DNA of 64,000 nucleotides from Halocaridina rubra. Taxonomy: Eukaryota > Arthropoda > Malacostraca > Decapoda > Atyidae. A program made the translations under genes and the position numbers. The stretch lies in the NCBI GenBank assembly GCA_037179515.1, contig JAXCGZ010021103.1:16556-80555 (forward strand). The letters are read 5' to 3'. Every line of letters starts with the position of its first letter. Position 1 is the stretch's first letter. Positions 25,321 to 36,104 of the stretch are shown piece by piece. Under the pieces are notes generated by a model that ran no database searches, was not told the DNA's origin, and worked only from the letters and a program-made list of their open reading frames with translations.

Positions 25321-25570
25321 CCTAGCCTAGATAACAGATGAAGTTTTTTCAAAAACAACAAAAGCCAATCTTCATTACCTCAATGCACGTAGGCCCACTA
25401 GGCTAACAGGAGCAATAGGCAGCATAGGATAGCCTATCAAAAACTTGCCGATTCTAAACCTACCGGTAGCCTAGTATAGCATAGGCTTTAGAAATCACAC
25501 TTATCTATTGAAAATCGGCATTCATAATAGGTCAAAAACAGCTTAAAAGAATTGAGATTCAATCCAGACA

Positions 25571-25581
25571 GCTCGTCGCCA
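25571..25581 (-). promoter_or_regulatory. Gyp-4 primer binding site (tRNA-Ser)
   Basis: On the minus strand TGGCGACGAGC lies four bases inside the 5' LTR (25586-25946). The first ten bases are the same as in the Gyp-1 primer site and fit the 3' end of tRNA-Ser plus CCA. Confidence 0.75.
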
Positions 25582-25585
25582 AAAA

Positions 25586-25946
25586 TATTGGGTCCTAGGT
25601 CTTGCAATTTTAAGCTCTGGGTAAAATAAAATATATAACAAAACTTGAGCTTTATTCTTAAAGCTGGTATAAACAAAAAAGCCACTCATCCGGGCATCAA
25701 CAATAGGCGATTCAGGCATAAGTACTTGAATATCACAATAAGAGAATTAAATTCTATTTAATAGGATTAGAAGCTATGATCCTTCATAATGTATACTTAT
25801 TTTGTTTATAAAGAATTAAGGGAAACAAGCATAAACCAATTAATATTACAAATAAATGCAAACAAATAAGAAATAAATACTAATAAGAAAGCAATCAAAA
25901 TAAATAATAAGATACAATAATAAATAATTATACCTCAACTCTTACA
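25586..25946 (-). repeat. Gyp-4 5' LTR
   Basis: This 361-base repeat pairs with 18852-19382. On the minus strand it begins TGTAAGAGTTGAGG at the TAGAG target duplication and ends GGACCCAATA before the primer site. The adjoining primer site and the polypurine tract at the other LTR fix the minus orientation. Confidence 0.85.
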
Positions 25947-25951
25947 TAGAG

Positions 25952-26597
25952 CGTACTAACAGAACTATTAAATCCGCTCTCATGGCTAGAAAAGAAAATT
26001 GGTTACAATCCCTACCTATTATACTTCTTGGCATACGTAATACTCCTAATGAAAATGGATCTTCCCCATTCAGTGCTGTTACTGGTACCTCACTTTAAAT
26101 ACCATAACTGATGGTAGACACAAGCAGTACTTATACATCATCTGTTAAGTAGTTAGCCAATGAAATGTCCAAATTAGATGTGACTTAGCTAGTGATAGGT
26201 GCCATAATTTTCCAAAGACTTACTTGTAAAGTTTTATACACCTGTGATAAAGTTTAGTTACGAGTTGATAGAGTCAGGATACCTTTGGAAGTCCCATACT
26301 CTGACCATAAAAGGTTATTAAGCGCATGTCTAAACATTTTATTATACAATTGTCTGATGATGTACATAGTTGTGTTTCTAATGATCACTTGAATCAAGTA
26401 ATCGAACCTAATGCACTGCCTTAACCAAGTACTGTTGAACAACTAGAACATAGTCAGACACAGGGTGATTTTGATGATGATATTAACAATAATAATGAAA
26501 ATTCTGATTCTCAAAATATGGTTCCTCCTAAAGTTGCAACATCATCCTCATGTAGAAAAATCAGATTTAAAAGTTGTAACGATTATTTCTATTATTA
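25952..26597 (+). pseudogene. Gyp-2a integrase, 3' part
   Basis: The Gyp-2 reading resumes right after the Gyp-4 duplication and matches 61345-62028 of Gyp-2b. The frames give ALMARKENWLQSLPIILLGI, FSAVTGTSL and, near the end, VPPKVATSSSCRKIRFK and the FYY end at 26597. Stops and frameshifts are present. A polypurine-like GTGAGGGAAC follows at 26610, just before the LTR. Confidence 0.8.
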
Positions 26598-26621
26598 GCT
26601 CCGCATTTTGTGAGGGAACTT

Positions 26622-27310
26622 TGTAGAGAATGCATATATTTCATTTATATTTGCCATGTATGATATACGTTTTCCTTGTAACGAATTGTATAGTTTTCTT
26701 TTGTCTCAGCTGTTTTCTTTATTATGCTTTGATGAGTAAGCCAGCCATTTTATTCTTCAATAAGATGTTGTGCAGCATTGCCGATCGGTAAAGATGATAA
26801 AATAATGTTTAGGACCACAGAATATTAAAAATAATTCAATCTTGAAAATTAGAAAAACCCCAAATAGGGGTTTATAAATTGTGCTCTGGTTTATAGTATT
26901 AAATTTGTATACGGTTCAAAGCTGTCTCTCAATCCACCTTTTGCAAGGTTAGGAGAAGCTGTAATATGAACAAAAAGCATTCAGATACAATATATTGTAA
27001 AGAATATATATATTTCATTTATATTTGCCATGTATGATATACGTTTTCTTTGTAACGAATTGTATAGTTTTCTTTTGTCTCAGCTGTTTTCTTGATTATG
27101 TTTTGATGAGTAAGCCCACCATTTTATTCTTCAATAAGATGTTGTGCAGCATTGCCGATAGGTAAAGATGATAAAATAATGTTTAGGACAAAAGAATATT
27201 AATAATAATTCAATCTTGAAAATTAGAAAAACCCCAAATATGGGTTTATAAATTGTGTTCTGGTTTTTAATATTAAATTTGTATACGGCTCAAAGCTGTC
27301 TCTCAATCCA
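26622..27310 (+). repeat. Gyp-2a LTR, duplicated in tandem with SINE-T body
   Basis: The first LTR-like copy begins TGTAGAGAATGC at 26622 and runs to about 26937. It is followed by about 55 bases of SINE-T body (GGTTAGGAGAAGCTGTAATA), and then a second LTR copy starts TGTAAAGAATAT at 26997 and ends near 27310. Both lack about 200 bases found in the middle of the Gyp-2b LTR, so they are a different subfamily. Confidence 0.75.
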
Positions 27311-27480
27311 TCCTCTGCGAGGTTAGGAGAAGCTGTAATATGAACAAAAAGGCATTCAGATACAATGTATTCATTCCTAGTATAGCAGCTAAGCGTTTAA
27401 GCTTGTTTCTCTTTTAGACCTTCAGTGGCACAGTAATTATGTGTTTTGGGTTCAAATTCAGGTCAGAGGTGAAATATGAT
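27311..27480 (+). mobile_element. SINE-T, diverged copy
   Basis: It follows the second LTR copy with GGTTAGGAGAAGCTGTAATA, then the CATTC-AGATA-CAATG inverted repeat. The tRNA-like part is eroded: the A box reads TGGCACAGTAA and the B box GGTTCAAATTC. It ends with the ATGATTCATGTTTTCACATA block also seen in the tandem array. Confidence 0.65.
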
Positions 27481-28186
27481 TCATGTTTTCACATATGGTA
27501 TTGTGCTTAATTTAACGTATACTACGTCACTCTATGTGATAAAACTTAATAACACCTGCATGACATTAAAGTTGTTTTCTTATTGATAATGTAAGGTAGT
27601 GTTGTAACAGATATGCGTCTTCTTATTAACATTAGTTTATTTATTTACTATTACACCTCAAAGCTCCCCGTCTACAACTCACAGCTCCCTGTCCCCTTAG
27701 GGGAAACTTCTAAGAGATCTTATTTCTGCCCCATCAAATTCTAACTTCTAACTGAGCTCTCTGTGTATGACTGACCCTTACTGTCTTGTATTACCAAGAT
27801 GGCAGGGCGTGGTGGCTTGGGCAACCTGCCAATAGGCTTCCAGAACCAAAGGGAGTCCTTCCCTTTTGGGGTGGAGCAAATCAAGCAGGCCTATTGGGCA
27901 GAAGGTGGTACTAATCAAGGAGGTCCTGTATGGGTATTTTCCCAGGGGCATGTACATACATACGTGTGGATGTTTGTGTTTTGGTGGTCGTTAGAATAGC
28001 TTGAACTCTGTCCCATTTTGACCTCAATCGGCACTGGACGCCTAGCTTCTAATGGCGTAAAGGCATAACAATGTATATAGTTGTTACAACACCAAAAACA
28101 GCATCCTGCCCAGAAAATACAAGGCGAATGTCAGTTACACACTAAAGTTTTCTTACGACAATTTGATTATCATTGATGCCTATATA
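27481..28186. other. No recognisable feature
   Basis: This stretch has no frame with recognisable motifs. A 66-codon open frame at 27799-27999 has no domain, no second copy and no supporting signal. No terminal repeats are visible. Confidence 0.5.
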
Positions 28187-28404
28187 GCTAAGATTTGAAT
28201 TAAATGTGAAAGCCTAAGCCACGAGTTAGGTTAGGAGATGCTGTAATATGAATAAAAAGCCATTCACATAGAATGCGTTCATTCTTAATATAGCAGTTAA
28301 GCTGTATGATTTGTTTCTCCTTTAAACCTTCAATGGTGTAGCAGATTGAGCTTTGGCACGGTTATATGTGTCTTAGGTTTGACTGCTGGTCAGGGGTAAA
28401 ATTA
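28187..28404 (+). mobile_element. SINE-T, diverged copy beside CR1-A
   Basis: GCCACGAGTTAGGTTAGGAG and the CATTC-ACATA-GAATG inverted repeat match the tandem units. The tRNA-like part is eroded (TGGTGTAGCAG and GGTTTGACTGC). It is followed by AAATTAGGTAATCAC and (AC)n, the sequence found at CR1 3' ends. Confidence 0.65.
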
Positions 28405-28432
28405 GGTAATCACACACACACACACACACACA

Positions 28433-31285
28433 TGCTGATGGATTAGCTGGTAAGGCAGTAGAATTAAAAGATAAGATTCACAACAGTAAGGCAGATATAG
28501 TAGCAATTACAGAGACTTAGTTGAGTGAGGACATAAACAGTGTCACAATTTTTCCTAAGGGCTTCAGAACACTAAGGGTTGAAAGATCTGAGAGGACTGG
28601 TGGAGGGATAGCACTGCTCATAAGTGAAAGGATTCAGGTTGAAGAAATAAACTTGGCTATAGAAAGTGAGTTCAAGGAATTTCTTGTTGCTCGCATAAAT
28701 ACTGGGTCAGAGAGCATTATAATAACTGTTGTATACAACCCACCAAGGAACCAAAATAGGCTTGAAGTTTATGAGGAAAGTCATATAGGTACTATTGAAG
28801 TCAAAAACTCAGTTGTTAACATGGCACGGGAAAAAAAATGTAGGATTTTGATTATGGGAGACTTTAATCATAAAGAGATAGATTGGATAAATCTTGACCC
28901 ACACAGTGGTGAGGACTCATTCGGGGCAAGATTCCTAGATTGCATACAAGGGAATTTCCTACACCAACATGTAATGGAACCAACAAGGGCCAGGGGTGGG
29001 GATGAGCCATCACTACTTGATCTAGTGTTCACAGATAATGTGTTGGATATTGAAAAAATTGAGTATGTACCACGAATTGGAAAGAGTGACCACTGTGTGT
29101 GGTTGATGGAATATATCATTGAAGATATTCTGCCTGAGAGTAGAGGCACTGAGGACATGAGGAGGAACTATCCGAAAGGAGATTACATCAAATTGAATGA
29201 GCTTTTTGCAGTTCTTGACTGGAGACCCTTATTCTACAACAAATCTGTACAAGAAATGTATGACATCTTTTGTGAGAAATATGGGAAGATAGTAGATTGC
29301 TGCATACCTGTCACCAAAGTAGGTGTAATTCATGCCAGAGAGAAATGGTTCAATAATGGGTGTAAAAGAGCTAAGGAGTGGAGAGACAAATGCTGGAAAA
29401 GGTATAGGAGGAGAAAAAACATAAATGCCTGGCAAACCTACAAAAGAGCAAGAAATGACTACGTAAGTAAAAGGAGAGAGGCAGAGAGAGACTATGAGAG
29501 GGACATCACCAGGAAGGCTAAAGAAAATTCCAAGCTTTTCCACAGCTTTATCAGAGGAAAACTGAAGGTAAAAGAACAGATTTTAAGGCTAAAGAGAGCG
29601 GATGGAAGCATCACTGAGATGGATGAAGAGATCTGCAAAGAATTGAACAAGGAGTTTCAGTCAGTATTTACAGTAGAAAATACCCCACCCCCTCAGATTG
29701 CAGTGATAGAAGCTCAAGGGCCGGTATTAGAGAACATCAACCTTACAACCACAGAGGTATGCAAAGCGCTGATGGATTTAGATTTTCATAAAGCTACAGG
29801 CTATCAGTGGCACTAAGTATCATATTTAAAAAGTCACTGGAGTCGGGGGAGATTCCAAGATGCTGGAAACAAGCAAATGTGATACCAATCTTCAAAAAGG
29901 GAAGGAGGGATACGGCTCTGAACTATAGACCAGTTTCCTTGACCAGCACAGTTTGCAAAGTTATGGAGAAACTACTAAGGAAACATATCTCTCTTCACTT
30001 GGAATCCTTCAACTTTTTGTCAGTGAGGCAACATGGCTTCAGAGAAGGTAGATCAACAGTAACAAACTTATTAGTATTCTATGATGAGGTAAGCCAAATC
30101 TTACAGGAAAGAGAGGGCTGGGCAGATTGCATATTCCTAGACTTCCAGAAAGCGTTTGACACTGTTCCACATGGGAGACTTATTAGGAAGCTGCAATCAA
30201 TGGCTAGAAGAGGTGGAAATGTTTTGGAATGGATAAAAACTTACTTAGAAGGAAGGGAACAGAGGGTTAGAGTAAGACACTCAGTGTCTGAATGGAGAAG
30301 AGTTAGTAGTGGAGTTCCACAGGGTTCAGTTTTAGGGCCAATTTTGTTCCTTGTATATGTAAATGACCTACCAGACTCTGTAAATTCATTCATGAATATG
30401 TTTGCAGATGATGCAAAGAGTGTGAAGAAAGTAAAAAACGAGAACAATGGTAGAGAACTTCAGGAGGATCTAAATAATCTGCATGAGTGGTCAGAAAAGT
30501 GGCTAATGAAATTCAATACTTCAAAATGTAAGGTAATGAGAATGGGTACAAGTGCAAGAAGGCCCAAGCTTGACTACTCGGTGGCTGGAGTACAACTTCA
30601 AGAGACAGAAAATGAGAGAGATCTAGGAGTAAACATACTGGCAGATTTGTCTCCAGATATACATATAAATGGTATAGTAAGGGCAGCATATGCATTCTTA
30701 TCAAATATAAGGGTAGCCTTCAGGCACATGGACAAGGAAATGTTCAGAAATATTTATGTAACCTATGTGAGGCCAAAACTCGAATATGCAGACCCCTTTT
30801 GGAATCCGCACTTGAAAAAGCACATAGCTAAGCTTGAAAAAGTTCAAAGACATGCCACGAAACTGGTGCCAGAAATACGCAATCTCATTTATGATGAGAG
30901 GCTGAGGGAATTAGACTTACCATCACTCGAAGCTAGAAGAGTGAGGGGAGATATGGTGACAGTCTTTAAATTCCTTCATGGTTATGATAGAATGGATAGG
31001 GATCGATATTTTGATATGGCTAGCTCTAGAACTAGAGGTCATAGTTTGAAGCTTCGTAAGAAAACTTCTTTGCAGGATGTAAGAAAATACTTTTTCAGTG
31101 TAAGAGTAGTTGATAATTGAAATTCGCTAAGCGAGGAGGTAGTTAATGCTATCTCAATCAATAGTTTTAAGGACAGGTATGATAAGTATCACTAAGTATA
31201 AAATGGAAGCGATCAGGAGACGGGAAGATACGAGCTTCGGGCTCTTTCCCGTATACACAATTAGGTAATCACAATTAGGTAATCA
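28433..31285 (+). mobile_element. CR1-A: CR1-type LINE, 5'-truncated
   Basis: It starts inside the endonuclease coding region directly after an (AC)n tract and runs to the CR1 3' end, with a 3' hairpin and AATTAGGTAATCAC tail repeats at about 31262-31288. The RT C-terminal block (HATKLV, YDERLRELDLPSLEARR, RGHSLKLRKKTS, FFSVRVV) is diagnostic of CR1. CR1-B begins immediately downstream in the same direction. Confidence 0.9.
28435..31195 (+). pseudogene. CR1-A ORF2, stops and a 46-bp net deletion
   Basis: The endonuclease shows NADGLAGK, a TAG at 28518-28520 after the catalytic TET, then IMGDFNHKEIDW, LLDLVFTDN and KSDHCVW. Near 29803 a net loss of about 46 bases, compared with 34884-34930, shifts the frame between the endonuclease and RT fingers. 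RT motifs are NYRPVSL, LDFQKAFDTVPHG, GVPQGSVLGP and FADDAKSV. A TGA at 31118-31120 replaces the Trp codon seen in sister copies; the normal stop is at 31193-31195. Confidence 0.9.
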
Positions 31286-31312
31286 CACACACACACAGAG
31301 CCACAGACACAC

Positions 31313-32209
31313 GTATTCAGTACACAAGTATTCAGTATCTCTTAAACTTTTCCTTGTGTTTTTTAGTGACTAAGACTTCAGTGAGTTAATCATACGTAAT
31401 TTCCCTAAATAAGAAATCCTGCAGACTATTGTGAGTAACTAACTTATATTTGTTGTATGACGAGACTGTCCAAATATTAAATGAAAAAATTGAGAACATT
31501 ATCGTGAGGGGAGAGAGAAAGAAGCTGCCCTACTCTGCCTTGAAGGAAACTTAGAAGAGTTGCCAGAGGTGAAATCATCACATCGCATTACCTAATTTTT
31601 TGTGTAATTGAGGAGAGCTATTAAGCCGTTCACCTGATCCTGTGGTTACATATATTGTTAAAATCAGTATCCTTCCCATTTATATTAATTGGATAGCTAG
31701 TTTGAAACACCAAATAATTGAATAATTAAATAAATACCAAAAATACACCTGTCAACAGTACTGAGTTAAGTTGCCAAGTAGTACAGCTGTCTTATTTTCT
31801 TCATTTTTTTCTTTTCTTTTAGATTTCTCTTTTACTATTTTTTTTTGTATATATATTGAGTCAAATGCAAAGTCTAATCCTGTGATAACATATCTTGGTT
31901 AGCAAGTGAGTTTATCAGTTAGGAAGAATATATAGCATAAACAGGTGGGTGCCTCCTCAGACACAAATTCAAATTTTCCTTTAGGTTTGACTTTTGTTTT
32001 GTTGCATTTTTTTTTCTTTTTATCCTCAAATTACCACAGTCAAATTTTAAGTTAAGATGTGTGTTACCAGAAAAGAGATAAATTGAGTCACTAAATAGTA
32101 CTTATATGGAGATATAAAAATTCTGTGTGAAGCTTACATAAAAGTTTTTCTCACCTTTTTTTCTCTTTCTCTTCTTCTTTCTATATTCTGTGAGAGGGAG
32201 AACATAAAA
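31313..32209 (+). promoter_or_regulatory. CR1-B 5' UTR
   Basis: These about 900 bases match the reverse complement of 47946-48868 in CR1-D, so they belong to the element and not to the host. The stretch is T-rich before the ORF1 ATG and should hold the internal promoter. I see no TATA box where one would be expected. The extreme 5' ends of the two copies do not align cleanly. Confidence 0.6.
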
Positions 32210-33289
32210 ATGACCCCAACTCTGTCCCAAACCTCTCCCACCCATGGGTCGGTAGGAGGGGTAACTATCAGGAGACTAAAACAGAAAATCAAGGATTTAG
32301 AGGCAATGGTTATAAGCCTTGATGAAAAAATTTGTAATATGGATGGAGAAATGAAAGAGAATGGAACACTCAGAGAAGAAATAAGATCTTTGGAGGAAGC
32401 AAATAATGCACAAGGGCAAGAGAGAAAGGAACTAGAAAAAAAGAATAAAGAAGCTGGAAGCGGAAAAGAGTGAACTAGAAACTAGAATTTCTAAACAAGA
32501 GGTTAAAAACAAACAGCTGAATGACAACCTAAAGGAATTAGATGTTAGTTCACTGCTCTCTTCTGAGAGAGACGAGATTGCTGCTTGGAATGTCCAGATT
32601 AAGGAAAACATTGATCAGTTTAGAAAAGAGTTCCAGGAGCTGAATATGGAAAATGATGCCATGAAAACTTCCTTTGCTGATGCACTAAAGGGGAATTTGG
32701 CAGTAAAAGAGGCTGTAAAGGTGGTGGCACTGGAAAACATACAAACAGTTGACTATAAAGAGACAGTAATCGAAAAAATGAAAGACTTTGTGATGGAAAG
32801 GGCAAACCCACTCATCAAACAGGCACTTGATAAAGAGAAGACAGTGGTAATCTCAGGCATAAGCGAGTCCCAGGAGCCAACATGGCAGAGGAGACTTGAA
32901 GAAAATAAAGCTAGGGTTGTAGACCTAATAAGAAAGCTTGGAGTAGTTTGTGGTCCTGAGGATATTGTAAACATACACCAACTAGGTAAATATTCGAGGG
33001 AAGGAAAGCCGAGACCAACAAAAGTAACCTTTGAGAGAGGGGAAACATGTAGGGAAATATTGTTGAGAAAAAAAGTCTAAAACACCTTCAAGAATTTAAA
33101 GAAGTGTTCATTAGACGATACAGAACACAGGAAGAGATGGGAAAGATCAAAAACTTGTTGCAAGAGGCAAGAAGGTTAAATGATGAAAGAAATGAAGAAG
33201 AGAAGAAAAATTTTCATTTCAGAGTTCTTCCAGACAAAGGGGAGATAAAGAAGATAATGACAGAAGATCAGGGGATGGTGGCTCATTAA
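32210..33289 (+). pseudogene. CR1-B ORF1: coiled coil plus RRM-like domain
   Basis: The ATG at 32210 begins MTPTLSQTSP. A coiled coil follows, rich in Glu and Lys heptads (LEAMVISLDEKI, LREEIRSLEEANNAQ). A frameshift near 32450 in an A-rich run and another near 33075 break it. The second half shows VVISGISESQEPTW, DIVNIHQLGKYS, RPTKVTFERGE and VFIRRYRTQEEM, the RRM-like fold of L1/CR1 ORF1 RNA-binding proteins. It would coat the element RNA. The TAA is at 33287-33289; ORF2 overlaps it in the -1 frame. Confidence 0.85.
33208..33214 (+). promoter_or_regulatory. Candidate -1 frameshift heptamer, CR1
   Basis: The heptamer A-AAT-TTT lies in the ORF1 frame with codons AAT and TTT, the X-XXY-YYZ arrangement. 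It is within the ORF1/ORF2 overlap: the last stop in the ORF2 frame is at 33193-33195 and ORF1 ends at 33289. A -1 slip enters the ORF2 frame. The same bases occur in CR1-D and CR1-E. Confidence 0.45.
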
Positions 33290-33294
33290 GACTG

Positions 33295-34323
33295 TTATAC
33301 ACAAATGCTGATGGATTAGCTGGTAAGGCAGTAGAATTAAAAGATAGGATTCACAACAGTAAGGCAGATAGAGTAGCAATTACAGAAACTAAGTTGAGTG
33401 AGGACCTAAACAGTGTCACAGTTTTTCCTAAGGGCTTCAGAATATTAAGGGTTGAAAGATCTGAGAGGACTGGTGGAGGGATAGCACTGCTCATAAGTGA
33501 AAGGATTCAAGTTGAAGAAATAAACTTGGCTATAGAAAGTGATTTCAAGGAATTTCTTGTTGCTCGCATAAATACTGGGTCAGAGAGCATTATAATAATT
33601 GTTGTATATAATCCATCAAGGAACCAGAATAGGCTTGAAGTTTATGAGGAAAGTCATATAGGTACTATTGAAGTCATAAACTCAGTTGTTAACATGGCAA
33701 GGGTGAAAAAATGTAGGATTTTGATTATGGGAGATTTTAATCATAAAGAGATAGATTGGATAAACCTTGACCCACACAGTGGTGAGGACTCTTTCGGGGC
33801 AAGATTCCTAGATTGCGTACAAGGGAATTTCCTACACCAACATGTAATGGAACCAACGAGGGCCAGGGGTGGGGATGAGCCATCACTACTTGATCTAGTG
33901 TTCACAGATAATGTGTTGGATATTGAAAAAATTGAGTATGAACCATCAATTGGAAAGAGTGACCACTGTGTGTTGTTGATGGAATATATCATTGAAGATA
34001 TTCTGCCTGAGAGTAGAGGCACCGAGGACATGAGGAGGAACTATCCGAAAGGAGATTACATCAAAATGAATGAGATTTTTGCAGTTATTGACTGGAGAAC
34101 CTTATTTTACAACAAATCTGTACAAGAAATGTATGACGTCTTTTGTGAGAAATATGGGAAGATAGTAGATTGCTGCATACCTGTCACCAAAGTAGGTGTA
34201 ATTCATGCCAGAGAGAAATGGTTCGATAATGAGTGTAAAAGAGCTAATGAGTGGAGAGACAAATGCTGGAAAAGGTATAGGAGGAGAAAAAACATAAATA
34301 CCTGGCAAACCTACATAAGAGCA
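33295..34323 (+). pseudogene. CR1-B ORF2, endonuclease piece
   Basis: It begins LYTNADGLAGKAVELKDRI and has the catalytic TETKL, IMGDFNHKEIDW, SLLDLVFTDN and KSDHCVLL. The linker with YRRRKNINTWQTY runs into the SINE-A at 34324. No stop lies in this piece. No in-frame ATG precedes the catalytic domain, as in the other copies. The endonuclease would nick target DNA to start reverse transcription. Confidence 0.88.
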
Positions 34324-34534
34324 TAATAATAATAATAATAATAATAATAATATTTTATTTCCATTTCAATACAATGGGTATTCGTGAGTCAGGGTAAGCC
34401 CCAACCCCCCACTGTGGTGTCCACCCACAGCAGTTCCTGCCAGTAAACAGCTTAAACTCTCGGTCTTGGACGGGAACCGATCTTTCGACCTCATGAATGC
34501 GAAGCCAGCGCGTTACCACTGTACAAGCCAGCAG
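34324..34534 (-). mobile_element. SINE-A copy 2
   Basis: Minus orientation: the head GCCTGCTGGCTTGTACAGTGG is at the high end, then the core, the hairpin at 34361-34377 and an (ATT)n-type tail at 34324-34353. It breaks the CR1-B ORF2 after AGAGCA and is flanked by only GCA on each side (34321-34323 and 34535-34537), compared with the uninterrupted sequence in CR1-D. Confidence 0.9.
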
Positions 34535-34996
34535 GCAAGAAATGACTACCTAAGTAAAAGGAGAGAGGCAGAGAGAGGCTATGAGAGGGACATCACCAGG
34601 AAGGCTAAAGAAAATCCCAAGCTTTTCCACAGCTTTATCAGAGGAAAACTGAAGGTAAAAGAACAGGTTTTAAGGCTAAAGAGAGCGGATGGAAGCATCA
34701 CTGAGACGGATGAAGAGATCTGCAAAGAATTGAACAAGGAGTTTCAGTCAGTATTTACAGTAGAAAATATCCCACCCCCTCAGATTGCAGAGATAGAAGC
34801 TCAAGGGCCGGTATTAGAGAACATCAACCTTACAGCCACAGAGGTATGCAAAGCGCTGATGGATTTAGATGTTCATAAAGCTACAGGTCCTGATGTAATA
34901 TCCCCTCATGTGCTTAAAAAATGCGCAAACTCAATATCAGTGGCACTAAGTATCATATTTAAAAAGTCACTGGAGTCAGGGGAGATTCCAAGATGC
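34535..34996 (+). pseudogene. CR1-B ORF2, linker piece
   Basis: It encodes RNDYLSKRREAERGYERDI, then FHSFIRGKLKVKEQVLRLKR, then ALMDLDVHKATGPD, the start of the RT. It is interrupted at 34996 by I-1 within the SGEIPRCWKQ block. Confidence 0.88.
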
Positions 34997-36104
34997 AGCT
35001 TACCTGGCACAGGGGACACCGTGATCACAGCATATTAACTCCCAACAACAGTCTGGTTCCAGCTCCAGTAGTGATAGGACCTGCATAAGTATCTCTGTCC
35101 TCTTTTCCTCCTCTCTCACGAGAGCCAGAAAAAGAAGGAAAGACTGCTTTTGTTTTGTTTTGTGTTCCCGATTTTTGTTTTAGTGAAAACAAGTGATTGT
35201 GTGTGTGATATACCCCAAATAATTTTGCCTGCTTTTCTCTCTCTTTTATAAGAGTCGGGAAGAAAAGGAAAATAGAAAGTGTTCAGGTTTCTAATTTGTT
35301 TTTATATCTATTGTGATAGGTAGTTGAAGCCTCTTCCTACCCTTGAAGTAAACTTCGCCTCTTCCACTCCATCCCTGTCTGAGGTGGAAGTTTCCACAAG
35401 GAAATATAACCTAAGTATATCTGTTTTCTTTTCTTCCTCTCTCACGAGAGCCAAAGAGAGAAACAGAAAGATTGCCTTGTTTTGTTGTTTTTTTGTGCTT
35501 TTGTGTTCTTTTGTTTAACTGAACACACATTATTGTGTTTTAGTGAAAACAAGTGACTGTGTGCGTGATATACTCCAAGTAATTTTGCTTGCTCTTCTCT
35601 CTCTTTTATAAGAGTTGGGAAGAAAAGGGAAATAGAAAGTGTTCAGGATTCTAATTGTTTTTATATCTTTTGTGATAGGTAGTTGAAACCTCTTCCTACC
35701 AGCGAAGTGAACTTCGCCTCCTCCACTCCATCCCTGACCTGAGGGGGAAGTTTTCACAAGGAAATATAACCTAAGTATATGTTTTCTTTTCTTCCTCTCT
35801 CACGAGAGCCAAAGAGAAAAACAGAAAGATTGCCTTGTATTGTTTTTTTTTGTGCTTTTGTGTTCTTTTGTTTAATTGAACACACATTATTGTGTCCTGA
35901 GCAAAATCTCTGTTTTCACTTCCCTCTCCCACGAGAGTTGGGAAGAAAGATAGAAGACTGTTTAAGTGATTAAGTGTTGTAGTGTTGCAATTGAGTGAAG
36001 TGATCCAGCCATAAGGCCCCTATATTGTATTAATCAAAATTGACAAACAATGCAAATAACATATACCTAGTGAAATCTGTGATATCCATGACTAGTTGCT
36101 AGTC
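34997..36104 (+). promoter_or_regulatory. I-1 5' UTR with tandem monomers
   Basis: Units begin near 35083, 35413 and 35773 (330 and 360 bases, then a partial third). Each carries CTCTCTCACGAGAGCC, a TTTTGTGTT-rich block, AGTGAAAACAAGTGA and GTGATAGGTAGTTGAA. This is the layout of promoter monomers in some LINE 5' UTRs. Small open frames here are low-complexity and not supported as genes. Confidence 0.7.

Larger units (their letters stand above)
18852..25946 (-). mobile_element. Gyp-4: minus-strand LTR retrotransposon with nested Gyp-3
   Basis: Two LTRs bound it (18852-19382 and 25586-25946). On the minus strand they begin TGTAAGAG or TGTGAGAG and end CAATA. The 5-bp duplication TAGAG flanks it (18847-18851 and 25947-25951), and the Gyp-2 integrase reading resumes exactly after it. 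A primer site lies next to the right LTR and a polypurine tract next to the left one. Inside are gag and integrase remnants only; protease, RT and RNase H are missing. Gyp-3 sits within it and a SINE-T within its 3' LTR. Confidence 0.88.

Noticed and set aside
27799..27999. Small host gene starting MAGRGGLGNLP
   Set aside because: Only 66 codons, no domain, no splice or promoter support, in a region with no other coding signal.
35324..35973. Small upstream proteins in the I-1 5' UTR
   Set aside because: Low-complexity T-rich tandem repeats give short Ser/Phe/Cys frames; no conservation between the monomers.
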